Below are positions 33,272 to 44,500 of a DNA stretch of 64,000 nucleotides, one piece after another. Origin of the DNA: CAYFXE01 sp964347035. GTDB taxonomy: Bacteria; Acidobacteriota; Aminicenantia; Aminicenantales; Aminicenantaceae. Positions within the stretch are counted from its first letter, which is position 1; the number at the start of each line of letters is the position of its first letter. Location of the stretch: the NCBI GenBank assembly GCA_964347035.1, contig CAYFXE010000010.1, positions 10,836 through 74,835 on the forward strand. Direction: 5' to 3'. Under the pieces are notes generated by a model. The model was not told the DNA's origin. It searched no databases and worked only from the letters and a program-made list of their open reading frames with translations. Position numbers and translations under genes: made by a program.

Positions 33272-35404
33272 ATGATAGAAAATCTCAAGCCAGTCCTGCT
33301 TCAGCACAAGAAATTCCTGTCAATTTTTTTTCTTGTTGTCTTCTTACCGTCTCTCATTTTAGCCTTTTTTGGAATCAGGGCCATCCAGAATGAAAAATAC
33401 AAATTCCAGCAGCAGAACCTCGAACAACAGAAGGAATTTGTCAAAGTCTTAGACGCAGACGTTCAATCTCTCATCGAGAGTCATTCATCAGCCTTGAAGG
33501 AAATCTCAACTAGTGAGGCCTTTCTCACCAAAGACTATGGTGAGATCAGTCGTTCAGTATCAAATCGTCTTAAACAGGAGTCACTCTTTGGGCAGATAGG
33601 GATCTGGAGTTTGGATGAGTCCCCTTGGTTGCTGGGATTACAGGCCCATCCCCCGGCTGTGAAGACTTTGGCTATTCCTCAAGAATGGGAAAGATGGCAA
33701 ACTGATCTAAGAAAAGCGGAAGAAGCCGAATTCAGGCAGAAGAATATTCCTGTTGCAGTCTCCCGGTACATACTAATTCTTCGAAGAGCGAAGGAGAGCC
33801 AAATCAAAGCCTGGTTAAAAAGCCGCATTGCCCGGTGCCAGGTTAAACAGAAAAAGCATCAACAAGCCTTGATGACATACAAATCGATCATCACAGATTT
33901 TCCTGATCTGCTCACCGAATCTGGTCGACCTCTGGGGCTTGTCTCCAGCCTCGAAATACTGGATATCCTTGGACAGAATAATACCTTGAGGGATTTTTTC
34001 CAGGAATCCCTCAAAATTTACGAACAGCTTGAGCAGAATGTTTGGTCTCTAGATGGGAATCAACTTAAGCTGTACTCCGCCATGCTGAGTCAGAAGATCG
34101 ATGAAGCGGTTAAGGGACGTTCATCAGACAATATTCCCGAGAATTACTCCACAACGATAAATAATCTAAGAAGCATATTAGACGGAAAATTAGGAATGTT
34201 CCGCTTGGCCGAAATCGTGAGGCGAAATATCCTGCCCAGCGTCAAAGAAAAAATGAAGGGATCAAACATTCGCGTGCCAATGGTTCATAAAAGTGCCTTC
34301 GAGTATAAAGGGCAAGATGTCCTGGTTCTTCTGGTTCATCTGCCCATGAATGAATCAGGCGAGCTTGAGGAATTCCTCGGTTCTGTCTTTAAAATCGATG
34401 ATATGTCGGATACCATTCGTTCTCTGGCCGCGGAGAACACCCCCCCGGGCAGTTCTGTCGTTTTTCGTTCGACCCTATCCGATAAAATCATCTTTGGACA
34501 AGAAGGAGAAGACCAGGGTAAGCCTATCATCACCGATTTCTTCTCCGAGAATTTTCCACCCTGGAGAGTAGAGTTATACCAAAGCAAAGATGGAGGAACA
34601 GGATTCTTTCTGTATAAAAACATCTTTTTCTGGACCATCTTGGCCCTGCTGGTCATCGTCTTTTTTGGCTCAGGTCTTATCATCCGCACCATTGTTCATG
34701 AGATGCAGCTTATCAATCTGAAATCGGAATTTATCGCCTCGGTCTCCCATGAATTCAAAACTCCGCTGACGGCGATGGGAGCGGTTCTGGAGCGACTCCT
34801 GAGCGATGAAGTGAAGGATCCCAAGAAAACCAAAGACTATTACCGGATCTTGAGTCACGACTCTGAAAGATTAAAAAGGCTCGTCAAGAACGTCCTGGAT
34901 TTTACGAAAATCGAAGACGGGAAGAGGGAATACAGACTGACCGAGACCGATATCACCCGCCTGGTTCGCCAAGAGGTGGACAGCTTTCAAAAGGAAAATC
35001 AGATGATTGGTTTCAGTGTGGATACCAAGTTCGACGATGACATCCCCTCTATCCTCGCCGATGAAGAGGCCATGAGCCAGGCCCTGCACAACATCCTGGA
35101 CAACGCTGCCAAATTCTCTGGTCGGGAGAAAAATATAGAAGTCAAGGTTATTCGCAGACAGGACAGGGTCGAGATAGCCGTCCAGGATAGGGGAGTCGGG
35201 ATTCCTGAAAGCGAACAGAAAAAGGTGTTTGAAAAGTTCTACCGGGGAAAAAAGGCCTCACCTGTATCCCCGACCGGGACCGGTCTCGGGCTGACTCTAG
35301 TCAAACACATCATGGATGGCCATGGTGGGGATGTCGTGATCAAGAGTCGACCGGGAAAAGGAACTTGTGTTTCCCTGATTTTGCCTTTCGGAAAAGGAGG
35401 ATAG
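33272..35404 (+). CDS. Membrane sensor histidine kinase with large extracytoplasmic domain
   Basis: 710 residues. TM1 is at about 15-36 (FLSIFFLVVFLPSLILAFFG) and TM2 at about 450-473 (FFWTILALLVIVFFGSGLII). The roughly 410 residues between carry TPR-like helices (SRYILILRRAKESQIKAWLK region) and a sensor part. HisKA follows with the phosphorylated His493 in SVSHEFKTPLTAMG. HATPase boxes are N (NILDNAAKFS), G1 (DRGVGIPESEQ) and G2 (GTGLGLTLVKHIMDGHGG). It is co-transcribed with the response regulator 6 nt downstream. The signal is unknown; envelope state is a guess from the neighbouring efflux genes. Confidence 0.9.
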   Translation: MIENLKPVLLQHKKFLSIFFLVVFLPSLILAFFGIRAIQNEKYKFQQQNLEQQKEFVKVLDADVQSLIESHSSALKEISTSEAFLTKDYGEISRSVSNRLKQESLFGQIGIWSLDESPWLLGLQAHPPAVKTLAIPQEWERWQTDLRKAEEAEFRQKNIPVAVSRYILILRRAKESQIKAWLKSRIARCQVKQKKHQQALMTYKSIITDFPDLLTESGRPLGLVSSLEILDILGQNNTLRDFFQESLKIYEQLEQNVWSLDGNQLKLYSAMLSQKIDEAVKGRSSDNIPENYSTTINNLRSILDGKLGMFRLAEIVRRNILPSVKEKMKGSNIRVPMVHKSAFEYKGQDVLVLLVHLPMNESGELEEFLGSVFKIDDMSDTIRSLAAENTPPGSSVVFRSTLSDKIIFGQEGEDQGKPIITDFFSENFPPWRVELYQSKDGGTGFFLYKNIFFWTILALLVIVFFGSGLIIRTIVHEMQLINLKSEFIASVSHEFKTPLTAMGAVLERLLSDEVKDPKKTKDYYRILSHDSERLKRLVKNVLDFTKIEDGKREYRLTETDITRLVRQEVDSFQKENQMIGFSVDTKFDDDIPSILADEEAMSQALHNILDNAAKFSGREKNIEVKVIRRQDRVEIAVQDRGVGIPESEQKKVFEKFYRGKKASPVSPTGTGLGLTLVKHIMDGHGGDVVIKSRPGKGTCVSLILPFGKGG

Positions 35405-35410
35405 AAGAGC

Positions 35411-36100
35411 ATGGAAAAGACCATCCTTGTCGTCGAAGATGATGCCGGAATCCGGGTCGTCCTCCAGGACGCCCTTACATCCCAGGGCTATAATGTCGTA
35501 ACAGCAGAAGAAGGAAGGAAAGGATTGGAGTTGGCCAAAAAATTCAAGCCAGACCTCATTATCCTGGATGTGATGCTTCCGTTGATGGACGGCTTCGAGA
35601 TCTGCAAGGGTATACGCAAGGAGGGAATCGTCTCTCCCGTTATGATGCTGACCGTCAAGGATGAGGAAGTGGATAAGGTCTTGGGGTTGGAGCTGGGGGC
35701 TGATGACTATGTAACAAAACCGTTCAGCTTGAAAGAGCTTTCAGCCCGGGTCAAGGCCCTTCTGCGCCGGGTCGAGGATTATCAGGAGGAGATGAGTGTC
35801 TACCGCTTCGGGGATGTCGAGCTGGATTTTCATAAGTATGAATCCCGGAAGGCCGGACAGGACTTGGGTTTGACTCCGCTTGAGATTAAAATCCTCAACC
35901 TGATGATCACAAAAAAAGGGAAGGTCATCACAAGAGATGAATTCCTAGATTCCATTTGGGGAGTCGATAATCTCGTCGTCTCGCACCGGACTGTGGATAG
36001 CCATATTGCCCACATCCGGAAGAAGATCGAAGAGAATCCCTCCAGTCCCAAACACATCCTGAGTGTTCACAGCATCGGCTATAAGTTTGTGGATGAATAG
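35411..36100 (+). CDS. OmpR-family response regulator
   Basis: 229 residues. Receiver domain with D10/D11, phospho-acceptor D53 (LDVMLP), the Thr of LTVKDEE and the Lys of VTKPFSLKEL. The C-terminal OmpR-type winged helix has LTPLEIKILNLMITKKGKVI, then SHRTVDSHIAHIRKKIEENP and a final SIGYKFV wing. Partner of the kinase upstream. Likely targets are the TPR-PD40 gene 123 nt downstream or the TolC-RND operon, but no operator repeats were identified. Confidence 0.92.
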   Translation: MEKTILVVEDDAGIRVVLQDALTSQGYNVVTAEEGRKGLELAKKFKPDLIILDVMLPLMDGFEICKGIRKEGIVSPVMMLTVKDEEVDKVLGLELGADDYVTKPFSLKELSARVKALLRRVEDYQEEMSVYRFGDVELDFHKYESRKAGQDLGLTPLEIKILNLMITKKGKVITRDEFLDSIWGVDNLVVSHRTVDSHIAHIRKKIEENPSSPKHILSVHSIGYKFVDE

Positions 36101-36223
36101 ATTTAGTAAGAAAAAATGAAGGATATTTTATGGAAAAAGTTTCACCGTATTTCCATATCTCCTCAACACATTGACCGCTGCCAGCGGCTATATTGTCAGC
36201 ATCGAAGACGAAGGAGATGAGGA

Positions 36224-38314
36224 ATGAAAAGAAAACAAAATTGGATGATGGTGCTTTTCTTATTGGCGGGGGCTTCCCTTCTTTTTTCGGGTTTGGTGCA
36301 GAAGGAATCGGCCAAGGAGCTGTTTGAAAAGGCCCTGTACCTAGAAGAAACAAAAGGGGACCTGGAAAGCGCTGTCGAGGTCTACCAGCGGATAGTCGAA
36401 GAATTTCCGGCCGAACGGAAGACCGCAGCTCAATCTTTGTATCACATCGGCCTGTGTTACGAGAAGCTGGGACTGGAAGAAGCTCAAAAGGCTTTCCAGA
36501 AAATAATCGACATCTATCCAGAACAGACCTATATGGTTAAAGGAGCCAGGGATAAAGTCGCTCTCCTTATCAGCGCCCAAGACATGCTGGGAAAAGGCGA
36601 AAAAAAATTCAGGGTGCGAAGGATTTGGGATGATGCGGGGGGATCTATCTTTACTTTGGGAACTCCCTCTCCTGACGGCAGGTATGTCTCCTTTGTGGAT
36701 TGGGAGAATTTTGGTAATCTTGGAGTGCGTGACCTGGTAAAGGGAAAAAGCCGCCTTATTACGAAGATCGAGTCCTGGGATGCCGGAGAGATGGCTTTTA
36801 ATGGGGTGTTCTCCCCTGACGGAAGCCAGATTGCCTACTGCTGGCAGAACAAGGAAGGTATCGGTGAGGTGCGGGTTATCAAGCGAGATGGATCCCAACC
36901 CAGGATTCTCTACGGCAATAAAGAAAGCGGGTTTCCCTGGCCAGCAGCTTGGTCCCTGGACGGAAAACATATCCTGACTTTTCTCCGCATAGAAGGCAAA
37001 CACACTACTATTGCTTTTATCTCCAGCACGAACGGATCTGTCAGGGTTATAAAGACTTTGGGGCCCTGTCCTCCCAGCCCAAAATTAAGGATGAGTCTTT
37101 CACCGGACGGACGTTACATTGCCTACAATTTTATTCAGCGGGAAGAATCGAGGGAACACGACATATTTCTTCTTTCGGCGGACGGAAGACACCATACACC
37201 ACTCATCGAACATCCGGCAGATGACACGGTCATCGGATGGGCTCCTGAGGGCAAGGGCGTACTCTTTAAGAGTGACCGGACTGGAAGTCAAGGCATCTGG
37301 TTCGTCCAAGTTGCCGATGAGAAACCACAGGGAGCGCCTCAACTCCTCAGAGCTGAAACGGGAAATTTCGAGGTGCTCGGCATGGCTCAGGACGGCTCCT
37401 TGTTCTATAGTCCTCGTTCAGGCTGGAGCGATATCTACACGGCCACGATCGATCCGACAACGTGGAAAATAAAATCTCAGCCGATCAAAATAGTCCAGGA
37501 GTTCGAAAGCTTTAACTCTGCTCCGGACTGCTCACCCGACGGTGAATACTTGGTCTGCCGGTCTTCACGGAAAGGTTTGGATGCAGCTCTGCTTATCCGT
37601 TCCTTCTCGACGGGTGAGACACGGGAACTGGTCCCAAAACGGGGAATAAGCCTGAACTTCCACTGCCTCCGCTGGTCTCCTGATGGAAAGGCGATTCTAG
37701 GAGTCGGCTCATACAAGGGAAGATATAATTACTTGTTTGCTATCGATAGTCAGACAGGCGATGTCGAAATTATCGCTGAGCCGGATGAAAAAAAAGGAGT
37801 TATCCACCGGCCGGATTGGGCTCCTGATGGTAAAGCGGTTTTCTTTTACCGACTAAGCAAAGATGCCTACCCCATTTATCGACTCGACTTGAAGACTAGC
37901 GAAGAAAAAGAAATATACAGCCCTCCGAAAGGCCGCGTGTATGCCCTAACCCTCTCTCCTGATGGTCAGCAGTTGGCCTTCGAGTCAGACAACAAGCTGA
38001 TGGTACTGGCTGTGACCGGAGGCGAACCCAAGGAACTCACTCCAGTCAAGAAATTGAGTACGATTGCCTGGACGCGCGACAGCAAGTATATACTCTACGG
38101 ACTAACACGAGATAAAGATTATACAGTTGATTTATGGCGGATCCCGGCCGAAGGGGGCGAGCCGAAGAAGCTCAATCTGGCGATGCCAGCTCTGATGCAC
38201 CTGGGCACTCATCCGGATGGTCAACGCATCGTCTTTACCGCCCAGTCAAGACCCTTCAAGGCAGAAATCTGGGTGATGGAGAATTTCCTGCCGTCCGAAG
38301 AAAAAAAGAAATAG
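36224..38314 (+). CDS. Exported TPR plus TolB-like PD40 propeller protein
   Basis: 696 residues. Signal peptide (MVLFLLAGASLLFSGLVQ), then TPR-like helices at about 27-110 (AKELFEKALYLEETKGDLES; QSLYHIGLCYEKLGLEEA). Residues about 125-690 form a TolB/DPP-type beta propeller with repeated SPDG motifs: SPDGRYVSFV, SPDGSQIAYC, SPDGRYIAYN, SPDGEYLVCR, SPDGKAILGV, APDGKAVFFY and SPDGQQLAFE. No peptidase domain is attached. It is probably a periplasmic protein-protein interaction or signal-coupling protein. A strong terminator follows. Confidence 0.87.
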   Translation: MKRKQNWMMVLFLLAGASLLFSGLVQKESAKELFEKALYLEETKGDLESAVEVYQRIVEEFPAERKTAAQSLYHIGLCYEKLGLEEAQKAFQKIIDIYPEQTYMVKGARDKVALLISAQDMLGKGEKKFRVRRIWDDAGGSIFTLGTPSPDGRYVSFVDWENFGNLGVRDLVKGKSRLITKIESWDAGEMAFNGVFSPDGSQIAYCWQNKEGIGEVRVIKRDGSQPRILYGNKESGFPWPAAWSLDGKHILTFLRIEGKHTTIAFISSTNGSVRVIKTLGPCPPSPKLRMSLSPDGRYIAYNFIQREESREHDIFLLSADGRHHTPLIEHPADDTVIGWAPEGKGVLFKSDRTGSQGIWFVQVADEKPQGAPQLLRAETGNFEVLGMAQDGSLFYSPRSGWSDIYTATIDPTTWKIKSQPIKIVQEFESFNSAPDCSPDGEYLVCRSSRKGLDAALLIRSFSTGETRELVPKRGISLNFHCLRWSPDGKAILGVGSYKGRYNYLFAIDSQTGDVEIIAEPDEKKGVIHRPDWAPDGKAVFFYRLSKDAYPIYRLDLKTSEEKEIYSPPKGRVYALTLSPDGQQLAFESDNKLMVLAVTGGEPKELTPVKKLSTIAWTRDSKYILYGLTRDKDYTVDLWRIPAEGGEPKKLNLAMPALMHLGTHPDGQRIVFTAQSRPFKAEIWVMENFLPSEEKKK

Positions 38315-38349
38315 CCAAATCTTGAGTCACGACCTGAGACAGAAATCAA

Positions 38350-38381
38350 GGCCCGATGACATGCTCATCGGGCCCTTTTTT
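38350..38381 (+). terminator. Rho-independent terminator
   Basis: Perfect 10-bp stem GGCCCGATGA / TCATCGGGCC with a 5-nt loop (38350-38374), followed one base later by T6 (38376-38381). It ends the kinase-regulator-PD40 transcription unit. The remaining 286 nt up to the TolC gene are AT-rich with no gene seen; the frame from 38451 runs into tolC and has no ribosome site. Confidence 0.92.
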
Positions 38382-38667
38382 ATGGATTGGATGAGTTAAA
38401 CATCATTAAATTAGATAAGGACTAAAGATAGTAATAATATCATTTCGCGATTGAATAGCTTTTCTACCTCTCTGGGGGAATCGGTTTTAATAAGGGGTAA
38501 AGGTATTTTTGTATCTGGGAAAAAACAAAATATTAGACAAAAAAGGAAATTTGGTTTAAATGATAAGTTCAGCGCATTGATGTCATACCAAGATTTTTCT
38601 TCTTTTTTGTTTTTTAGTTTAGGCATGAGATTAATAAAAAAAGATATAATTACAGAGGAGGTCAACA

Positions 38668-40227
38668 ATGATGAAACGAATACCAGGAGCGATAATGTTT
38701 CTGATTTTAGTTTTAGCCGTGGGATCATTCGCCCAACAAAATAAGAAATCTCTCTCTCTCGAAGATTGCATTGCAGGGGCTATTAAGAACAATCTCGGCA
38801 TTGGTGTTGAAATTTTAAACCCAGAAATAGCAGATGCATCAGTATCGCGGGCAAACGAAAAATTCATGCCCTCTTTCTCTTTCAGTTATAGCAACCGAGA
38901 AACAAGCACACCCTCTTATTCCTGGATTGATGCAGCAGATCAAGTCCGTTCGGCGTATAGAGACTATGCCGCGTCTTTAAACCAGTTGATTCCAACCGGT
39001 GGCGAATTGAGTATTTCTCTTGACTCTTACAAGAATGACACCAACAGAAGGTTTCAGACCATAAACCCTCGATACGGAAGCACTTTAACCTTTGAATTTA
39101 CCCAACCGATCCTAAAGAATTTCGGATTTAGGATCAACCGGAGAGAGATCATTATTGCCAGAAACAATAGGGAAATTTCCGAGAATCAATTCCAGCAAAC
39201 TCTTTTGGATACTGTATACATGGTTGAAGAAGCCTATTGGAATCTTGTCTACAGCATCGAGAACCTGAGAGTTAAAAGGCAATCGCTGCAATTAGCCCGT
39301 GACCTTCTGGAGGAAAACCAGAGAAAAATCGAAGTGGGGATAATGCCCCCGATAGAAATCTATACATCCCAGTCCGAAGTCGCCACTCGAGAGGCTGACA
39401 TCCTGCAGGCTGAGGCCTTAGTCAAGAACAACGAAGACCGGCTCAAAACAATCATCAACCTGTCTTTGACCGAAGATGGAAGAAAGATTGAAATATTCCC
39501 CTCTGATAGGCCAGTTTTCGAGAAAAGGGAGATAGAACTCGATGAGGCTCTAGCCGCGGCACTGGAGAACCGACCCGATCTAAAAGCGACAAAGATTGAC
39601 TTAGAAACCAAGGAATTGAATGTCAATTATCAAAAAAATCAACTTCTTCCAGAGTTAAACTTCCGAGCTTCATATTGGAGTCCTGGGATTTCGGGGAATC
39701 AAATTTTGTACCTGGATAATGATCCTCTCACCCGGGTTGTCGTGGGAACATTACCCGGGGCTGCTACCGATGCGCTCGAGGACGCTTTTAAGTTCAAGTA
39801 TAACAATTGGTCAGTGGGATTGACTCTGAACATTCCTTTGAATACCATATTCTCTCGGGCTGATTATGCGCAGGCTAAGCTCAGTCTGCAGCAGGCTCTC
39901 CTGAAGTTGAAAGACCAAGAGCAACGAATATTCTTGGAGATCACCACGGCCGTGAGAGCCGTTCAGACAAATTACCAACGAGCTCAAGCCTACACAGCGG
40001 CCCGCGAACTGGCTCAAAAAAAGCTGGAAGCCGAGGAGGAAAAATTCAAAGTGGGGAAATCCACGAACTTCTTTCTCCTCCAATATCAGAGAGACGCAGC
40101 CGATGCCCAGAGCGCTGAACTCAAGGCCATGGTTGATTACAATATCTCTTTAGCTTATTTGGATAGAATCTTGGGCACAACATTCAAGACTAAAAACATA
40201 GTATTTTCTCAGATGCCACTTAGGTGA
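38668..40227 (+). CDS. TolC-family outer-membrane efflux protein
   Basis: 519 residues with a signal peptide (ATG at 38668, GAGGAGG upstream; MFLILVLAVGSFAQQ). Two OEP repeats are present, each with long amphipathic coiled-coil helices: the first includes LLEENQRKIEVGIMPPIEIY, the second AQKKLEAEEEKFKVGKSTNF with FLLQYQRDAADAQS. These form the alpha-barrel of a trimeric channel. It is the first gene of the TolC-MFP-RND operon, which exports small toxic molecules or lipids through both membranes. Confidence 0.92.
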   Translation: MMKRIPGAIMFLILVLAVGSFAQQNKKSLSLEDCIAGAIKNNLGIGVEILNPEIADASVSRANEKFMPSFSFSYSNRETSTPSYSWIDAADQVRSAYRDYAASLNQLIPTGGELSISLDSYKNDTNRRFQTINPRYGSTLTFEFTQPILKNFGFRINRREIIIARNNREISENQFQQTLLDTVYMVEEAYWNLVYSIENLRVKRQSLQLARDLLEENQRKIEVGIMPPIEIYTSQSEVATREADILQAEALVKNNEDRLKTIINLSLTEDGRKIEIFPSDRPVFEKREIELDEALAAALENRPDLKATKIDLETKELNVNYQKNQLLPELNFRASYWSPGISGNQILYLDNDPLTRVVVGTLPGAATDALEDAFKFKYNNWSVGLTLNIPLNTIFSRADYAQAKLSLQQALLKLKDQEQRIFLEITTAVRAVQTNYQRAQAYTAARELAQKKLEAEEEKFKVGKSTNFFLLQYQRDAADAQSAELKAMVDYNISLAYLDRILGTTFKTKNIVFSQMPLR

Positions 40228-40303
40228 GAAATGTGATCGAGGCGGAGAAGAAAAAAGGAGACTTGAATTGTCCTCAGAGCGAACGCGATCAGGGAGGTAA
40301 GAA

Positions 40304-41521
40304 TTGAAGAAGAAAGCAATACTGATAGCCATAACATCCGTTATCGTTGCTCTCATCGGCTGGCAGGTCATCCAGAAGGTCATAAAATCAGGCCAAGGAT
40401 CAGGCCCTCAGCGCAGGGCCATGCCTGTGGCTGTGGAAATAGCGGCTGTAAAAAAGGCTACCATCCGCGATGTTGGTCATTTTACGGGAACTCTAGTTCC
40501 CAAATCCCAATTTATGGTTGCCCCGAAAATTTCAGGAAGGTTAGAAAAACTCATGGTTAATATCGGGGATAGGATCAAACCCAATCAGTTGATTGCGCTT
40601 CTCGATGACGAGGAATACAGCCAGCAGGTACGCCAAGCTGAGGCAGATCTGCAAGTGGCTCAAGCCAACCTCGAAGAATCGCAGAGCTCTCTCGATGTGG
40701 CAAAACGGGAATTTGAGAGAGTTCAGGAACTTCACAAAAGAGGCATTTCTGCTGACTCCGAACTGGATTCTGCAAGGGGTACCTATTCAACGCAGGAAGC
40801 CAGATACAAGGTAGCCCAGGCCCAGGTGGCACACAGACAAGCAGCCTTGGAAGCGGCCAGGGTCCGTTTGTCCTATACAAAAATAAGAGCATCCTGGGAA
40901 GAAGGAACCCATCCTAGAGTCGTCGGAGAACGTTTTGTTCACGAGGGAGCCATGCTCACATCCAACGCCCCGATACTTTCAATCCTAGAAATTAACCCAT
41001 TGCTGGCTGTCATCCACATCACTGACAAGGATTATTTCCGAGTGCAAAAAGGACAACAAGCCTTTATCGGCACCGATGCTCTCCCCGACAAAACTGTGTC
41101 TGGAAAAATTGTCCGCATTGCTCCTCTGCTTAAAGAAACTTCGAGAGAAGCGAGAATCGAAATCGAAATGCCTAATCCGGAGCAGCTTTTTAAACCTGGC
41201 ATGTTTGTATCCGTCCAGATCGAGTATGCGATCCATGATGAGGCAACCGTGGTTCCGGTGAGCTCTGTCGTGACGAGGGACAATCAACAAGGCGTCTTTC
41301 TAGCAGATAGGGAAAACAAGGTTGTCAAGTTTGTTCCGGTTAAGGTTGGCATTTCCAACAGTGAACTGGCAGAAATCATGGATCCTTCTTCTTTTTCTGG
41401 CTATGTTGTCACTATGGGGCAGCATCTTCTTTCGGATGGGAGCCCGATCATCTTGCCTCAGCCTACTTCGACACAAGATGCCAGAAATCCTTATGAAGTC
41501 AAACCTGGAGAAAAAAGATGA
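40304..41521 (+). CDS. RND efflux periplasmic adaptor (membrane fusion protein)
   Basis: 405 residues, TTG start at 40304 with GGGAGG 5-6 nt before it. An N-terminal membrane anchor (LIAITSVIVALIGWQVI) is followed by a lipoyl half (VAPKISGRLEKLMVNIGDRI), a hairpin of coiled coils (VRQAEADLQVAQANLEESQS and onward), the second lipoyl half (KIRASWEEGTHP...VHEGAML) and the beta-barrel (GKIVRIAPLLKETSREARIE). It joins TolC to the RND pump. It overlaps the pump gene by 4 nt (ATGA). Confidence 0.92.
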   Translation: MKKKAILIAITSVIVALIGWQVIQKVIKSGQGSGPQRRAMPVAVEIAAVKKATIRDVGHFTGTLVPKSQFMVAPKISGRLEKLMVNIGDRIKPNQLIALLDDEEYSQQVRQAEADLQVAQANLEESQSSLDVAKREFERVQELHKRGISADSELDSARGTYSTQEARYKVAQAQVAHRQAALEAARVRLSYTKIRASWEEGTHPRVVGERFVHEGAMLTSNAPILSILEINPLLAVIHITDKDYFRVQKGQQAFIGTDALPDKTVSGKIVRIAPLLKETSREARIEIEMPNPEQLFKPGMFVSVQIEYAIHDEATVVPVSSVVTRDNQQGVFLADRENKVVKFVPVKVGISNSELAEIMDPSSFSGYVVTMGQHLLSDGSPIILPQPTSTQDARNPYEVKPGEKR

Positions 41522-44500
41522 AGCTGTCTCAGTTTTCGGTTTATCATCCGATCTTCACAGTCATGATTATTTTGATTGTGATTATTCTAGGCTTTGTGTC
41601 TTTTACCCGTCTTCCTATTGACCTTTTACCGGATATCACCTTTCCCACACTCACTATCTTTGCCTCCTACGGCAACGCAAGTCCTGAAGAAGTCGAAGAA
41701 TTAATAACCCGGCCTATCGAAGGAGCCATGGCTGCGGTTCCTGGTGTGGAAGAGATATCATCCACTTCTTCTGAAGGAAGCAGCAGGGTGCGTGTTTCCT
41801 TCGCTTGGGGGATAGATCTTGAGGAAGCTTCGAATGATATACGGGACCGGTTGGATCGAATAATCCCGAATCTTCCGGAAGACGTCGAGCGGCCAAGGCT
41901 GCGCAAGTTTGATGCCGCCAGCTTCCCGATTCTCATCATGGGAGCGTCTTCAGACCTGGATCCTGTTCAGACAAGGCGTATCATCGATGACCAGATCAAG
42001 TATCGAATAGAGCGGGTGCCAGGAGTGGCTTCTCTCGATATCTGGGGAGGCCGCCAACGAGAGATCCACGTCAATCTTCAACCAGATAAGATAAAAGCTC
42101 TCGGACTGCCTTTAGACCTGATCCTCAACAAAATACGATCAGAAAATGTGGATGTGCCGGCTGGTACAATAGAACGAGGAAACTTTGAAGTGCTCATCCG
42201 CACGCCCGGTGTGTACACTAACCTTGATGAAATACGCAATACAGTTGTTGCCATCAGGGATGGAGTTCCGATTCAGGTCAAGGAAATCGCCAGTGTTGAG
42301 GATTCCTGGCAAAAAATCAGGCGGATCGTCAAGGTCAACGGAAAACCAGGCATTCGACTTTCCATAAGCAAGCAATCAGGCAAAAACACAGTCGAGGTCG
42401 CTCAAGCTGTATTCAAAGAGCTGGAACGCATCAAGCGCGACATCCCTCAAGTGAGTCTAACACCGATCATTGATTCCTCCAAATATATCCAGAGATCGAT
42501 TTCGAATGTCGGGCGAGCTGCAGTCTACGGAGGTTTGCTGGCTGTCCTGGTCCTGTTATTTTTTCTGCGTAGTTTCCGAAGCACGACCGTTATCGCTACA
42601 GCCATCCCGATCTCGATCATAGCGACGTTCGCCCTGATCTACTTCGGTGGATTCACCCTAAATATCATGACGCTTGGAGGGCTTGCCCTTGGAATTGGTA
42701 TGCTGGTAGACAACGCTATTGTTGTTTTAGAAAACATATACAGGCTGCAGGAATCAGGCGAGAAACCTATCAAGGCCGCCATCGACGGCTCCGGAGAGGT
42801 CACCTCTGCCATTATCGCCAGCACCTTAACCACTCTTGCTGTTTTTGTCCCCCTTGTTTTCCTCAGAGGCATGTCAGGGATTATGTTCAAACAACTTTCC
42901 TATGTCATTGCTTTTGCGCTTTTCTGTTCCCTGGTGGTTGCTCTCACCCTTGTACCGATGCTGTCGAGTAAAGTTCTACGCGTCACAAAACTCGCCAATC
43001 CAACCAATAAATCTTTTGGATTGAAGTTGTACCAGATGTCCGGACAATTTTTTATTAACCTGGAGAATAGATACAAAAAGCTGCTCCATTATGCTCTGGA
43101 TCATCGCCTTCTTGTGTTGGGAATAGCCTTTCTGCTTTTAGTTGGAAGCCTTCTGCTCGTGCGGCTGGTGGGAAGCGAGTTTATGCCTTCAGCCGATGAG
43201 GGAGAGGTAAGGGTAACAGGAGAGATGGAAATCGGGACCCGTCTCGGAGTCATGGAAGAAAAATTTGAAACGGTTGCGGCTATTGTCAAGAATGAAGTCC
43301 CTGAGATTGAGAGCATGGTCGAGAGCATGGGAGGGGCAAGCTTCCGGGGATCCGGCTCACATGTAGGAGAGATGAGGATTTCTCTAGTACCCCAATCTCA
43401 ACGCTCAAGATCCAGCGAAGAGATTGCCTCCAGACTTCGAAAAATACTTACAGGGATTCCAGGATTAATAACACGGATAAGAACCGGACAGGGATTCTTT
43501 CTCCTGAGGATGGGAAGAGGCGGTGGAGATCGGATTCAAATCGAGGTAAGAGGATATGATCTGGAGACAGCCGATGCCCTTGCCAAACAGGTGGCGTTGA
43601 TCGTAGAGAAAGTGGATGGTGTTACTGATTCTCGGATAAGCCGCGAGACCGGCACCCCGGAGGAGATTATCATCATCGACCGGCAAAAAGCTGCCGACAT
43701 GAAGCTCACAGTTTCACAAATTGCGAATACCCTTCAAACATTCCTCACTGGAACCAGGGCAAGCAATTATCGAGAGGCTGGATTCGAATTCTGGATTCGC
43801 GTCAAAGTCAAGGATGCCGAAAAGATGAACCTGGAGGACATCTTGGACCTCACTCTCACCAACTCTGAAGGACAGCCTGTGATGCTGAGAAATGTGGTCA
43901 ATGTGAGACCGAGAAAGGGCCCGGTTCAGATCCAGCGCAAGGATCAGGAACGCATCATCACAGTCTCTGCCGACATAAGCGGACGAGATATGGGATCAAT
44001 AATTGCCGATATGCGCGAGAACCTCCGCACACTTCCCGTTCCAAGGGGTTTCAGCGTTCTCTTTACTGGCGATTACGAAGAGCAGCAGAAGGCCTTTCGG
44101 GAATTGTTTTTCGGGCTTATCCTGGCTTTGATGCTTGTCTACATGGTCATGGCCTCCCTTTATGAATCACTCCGAGATCCTTTCGTCGTGATGTTTTCAA
44201 TTCCTCTGGCTGCTATCGGTGTTATACTGATGTTGTTTATCACCAATACCACCCTCAATGTTCAATCGTACATTGGCTGTATTATGTTGGGGGGAATCGT
44301 TGTCAACAATGCCATACTACTCGTGGATTACACAAACCTCCTTCGCCGTCGAGATAAAATGCCTCTTCGAGAAGCTATTGAAGAAGCGGGCCGGCGGAGG
44401 CTTCGCCCGATATTGATGACAGCCACCACGACAATCATGGCCCTGCTTCCTCTGGCTCTTGGAATCAACGAAGGTGGAGAAGCCCAGGCCCCGATGGCCA

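Noticed and set aside
36341..37003. 220-codon minus frame opposite the PD40 gene
   Set aside because: Antisense shadow; the plus frame has signal peptide and SPDG repeats.
38451..38744. 97-codon frame before the TolC gene
   Set aside because: No ribosome site, AT-rich composition, overlaps the tolC start by 77 nt.
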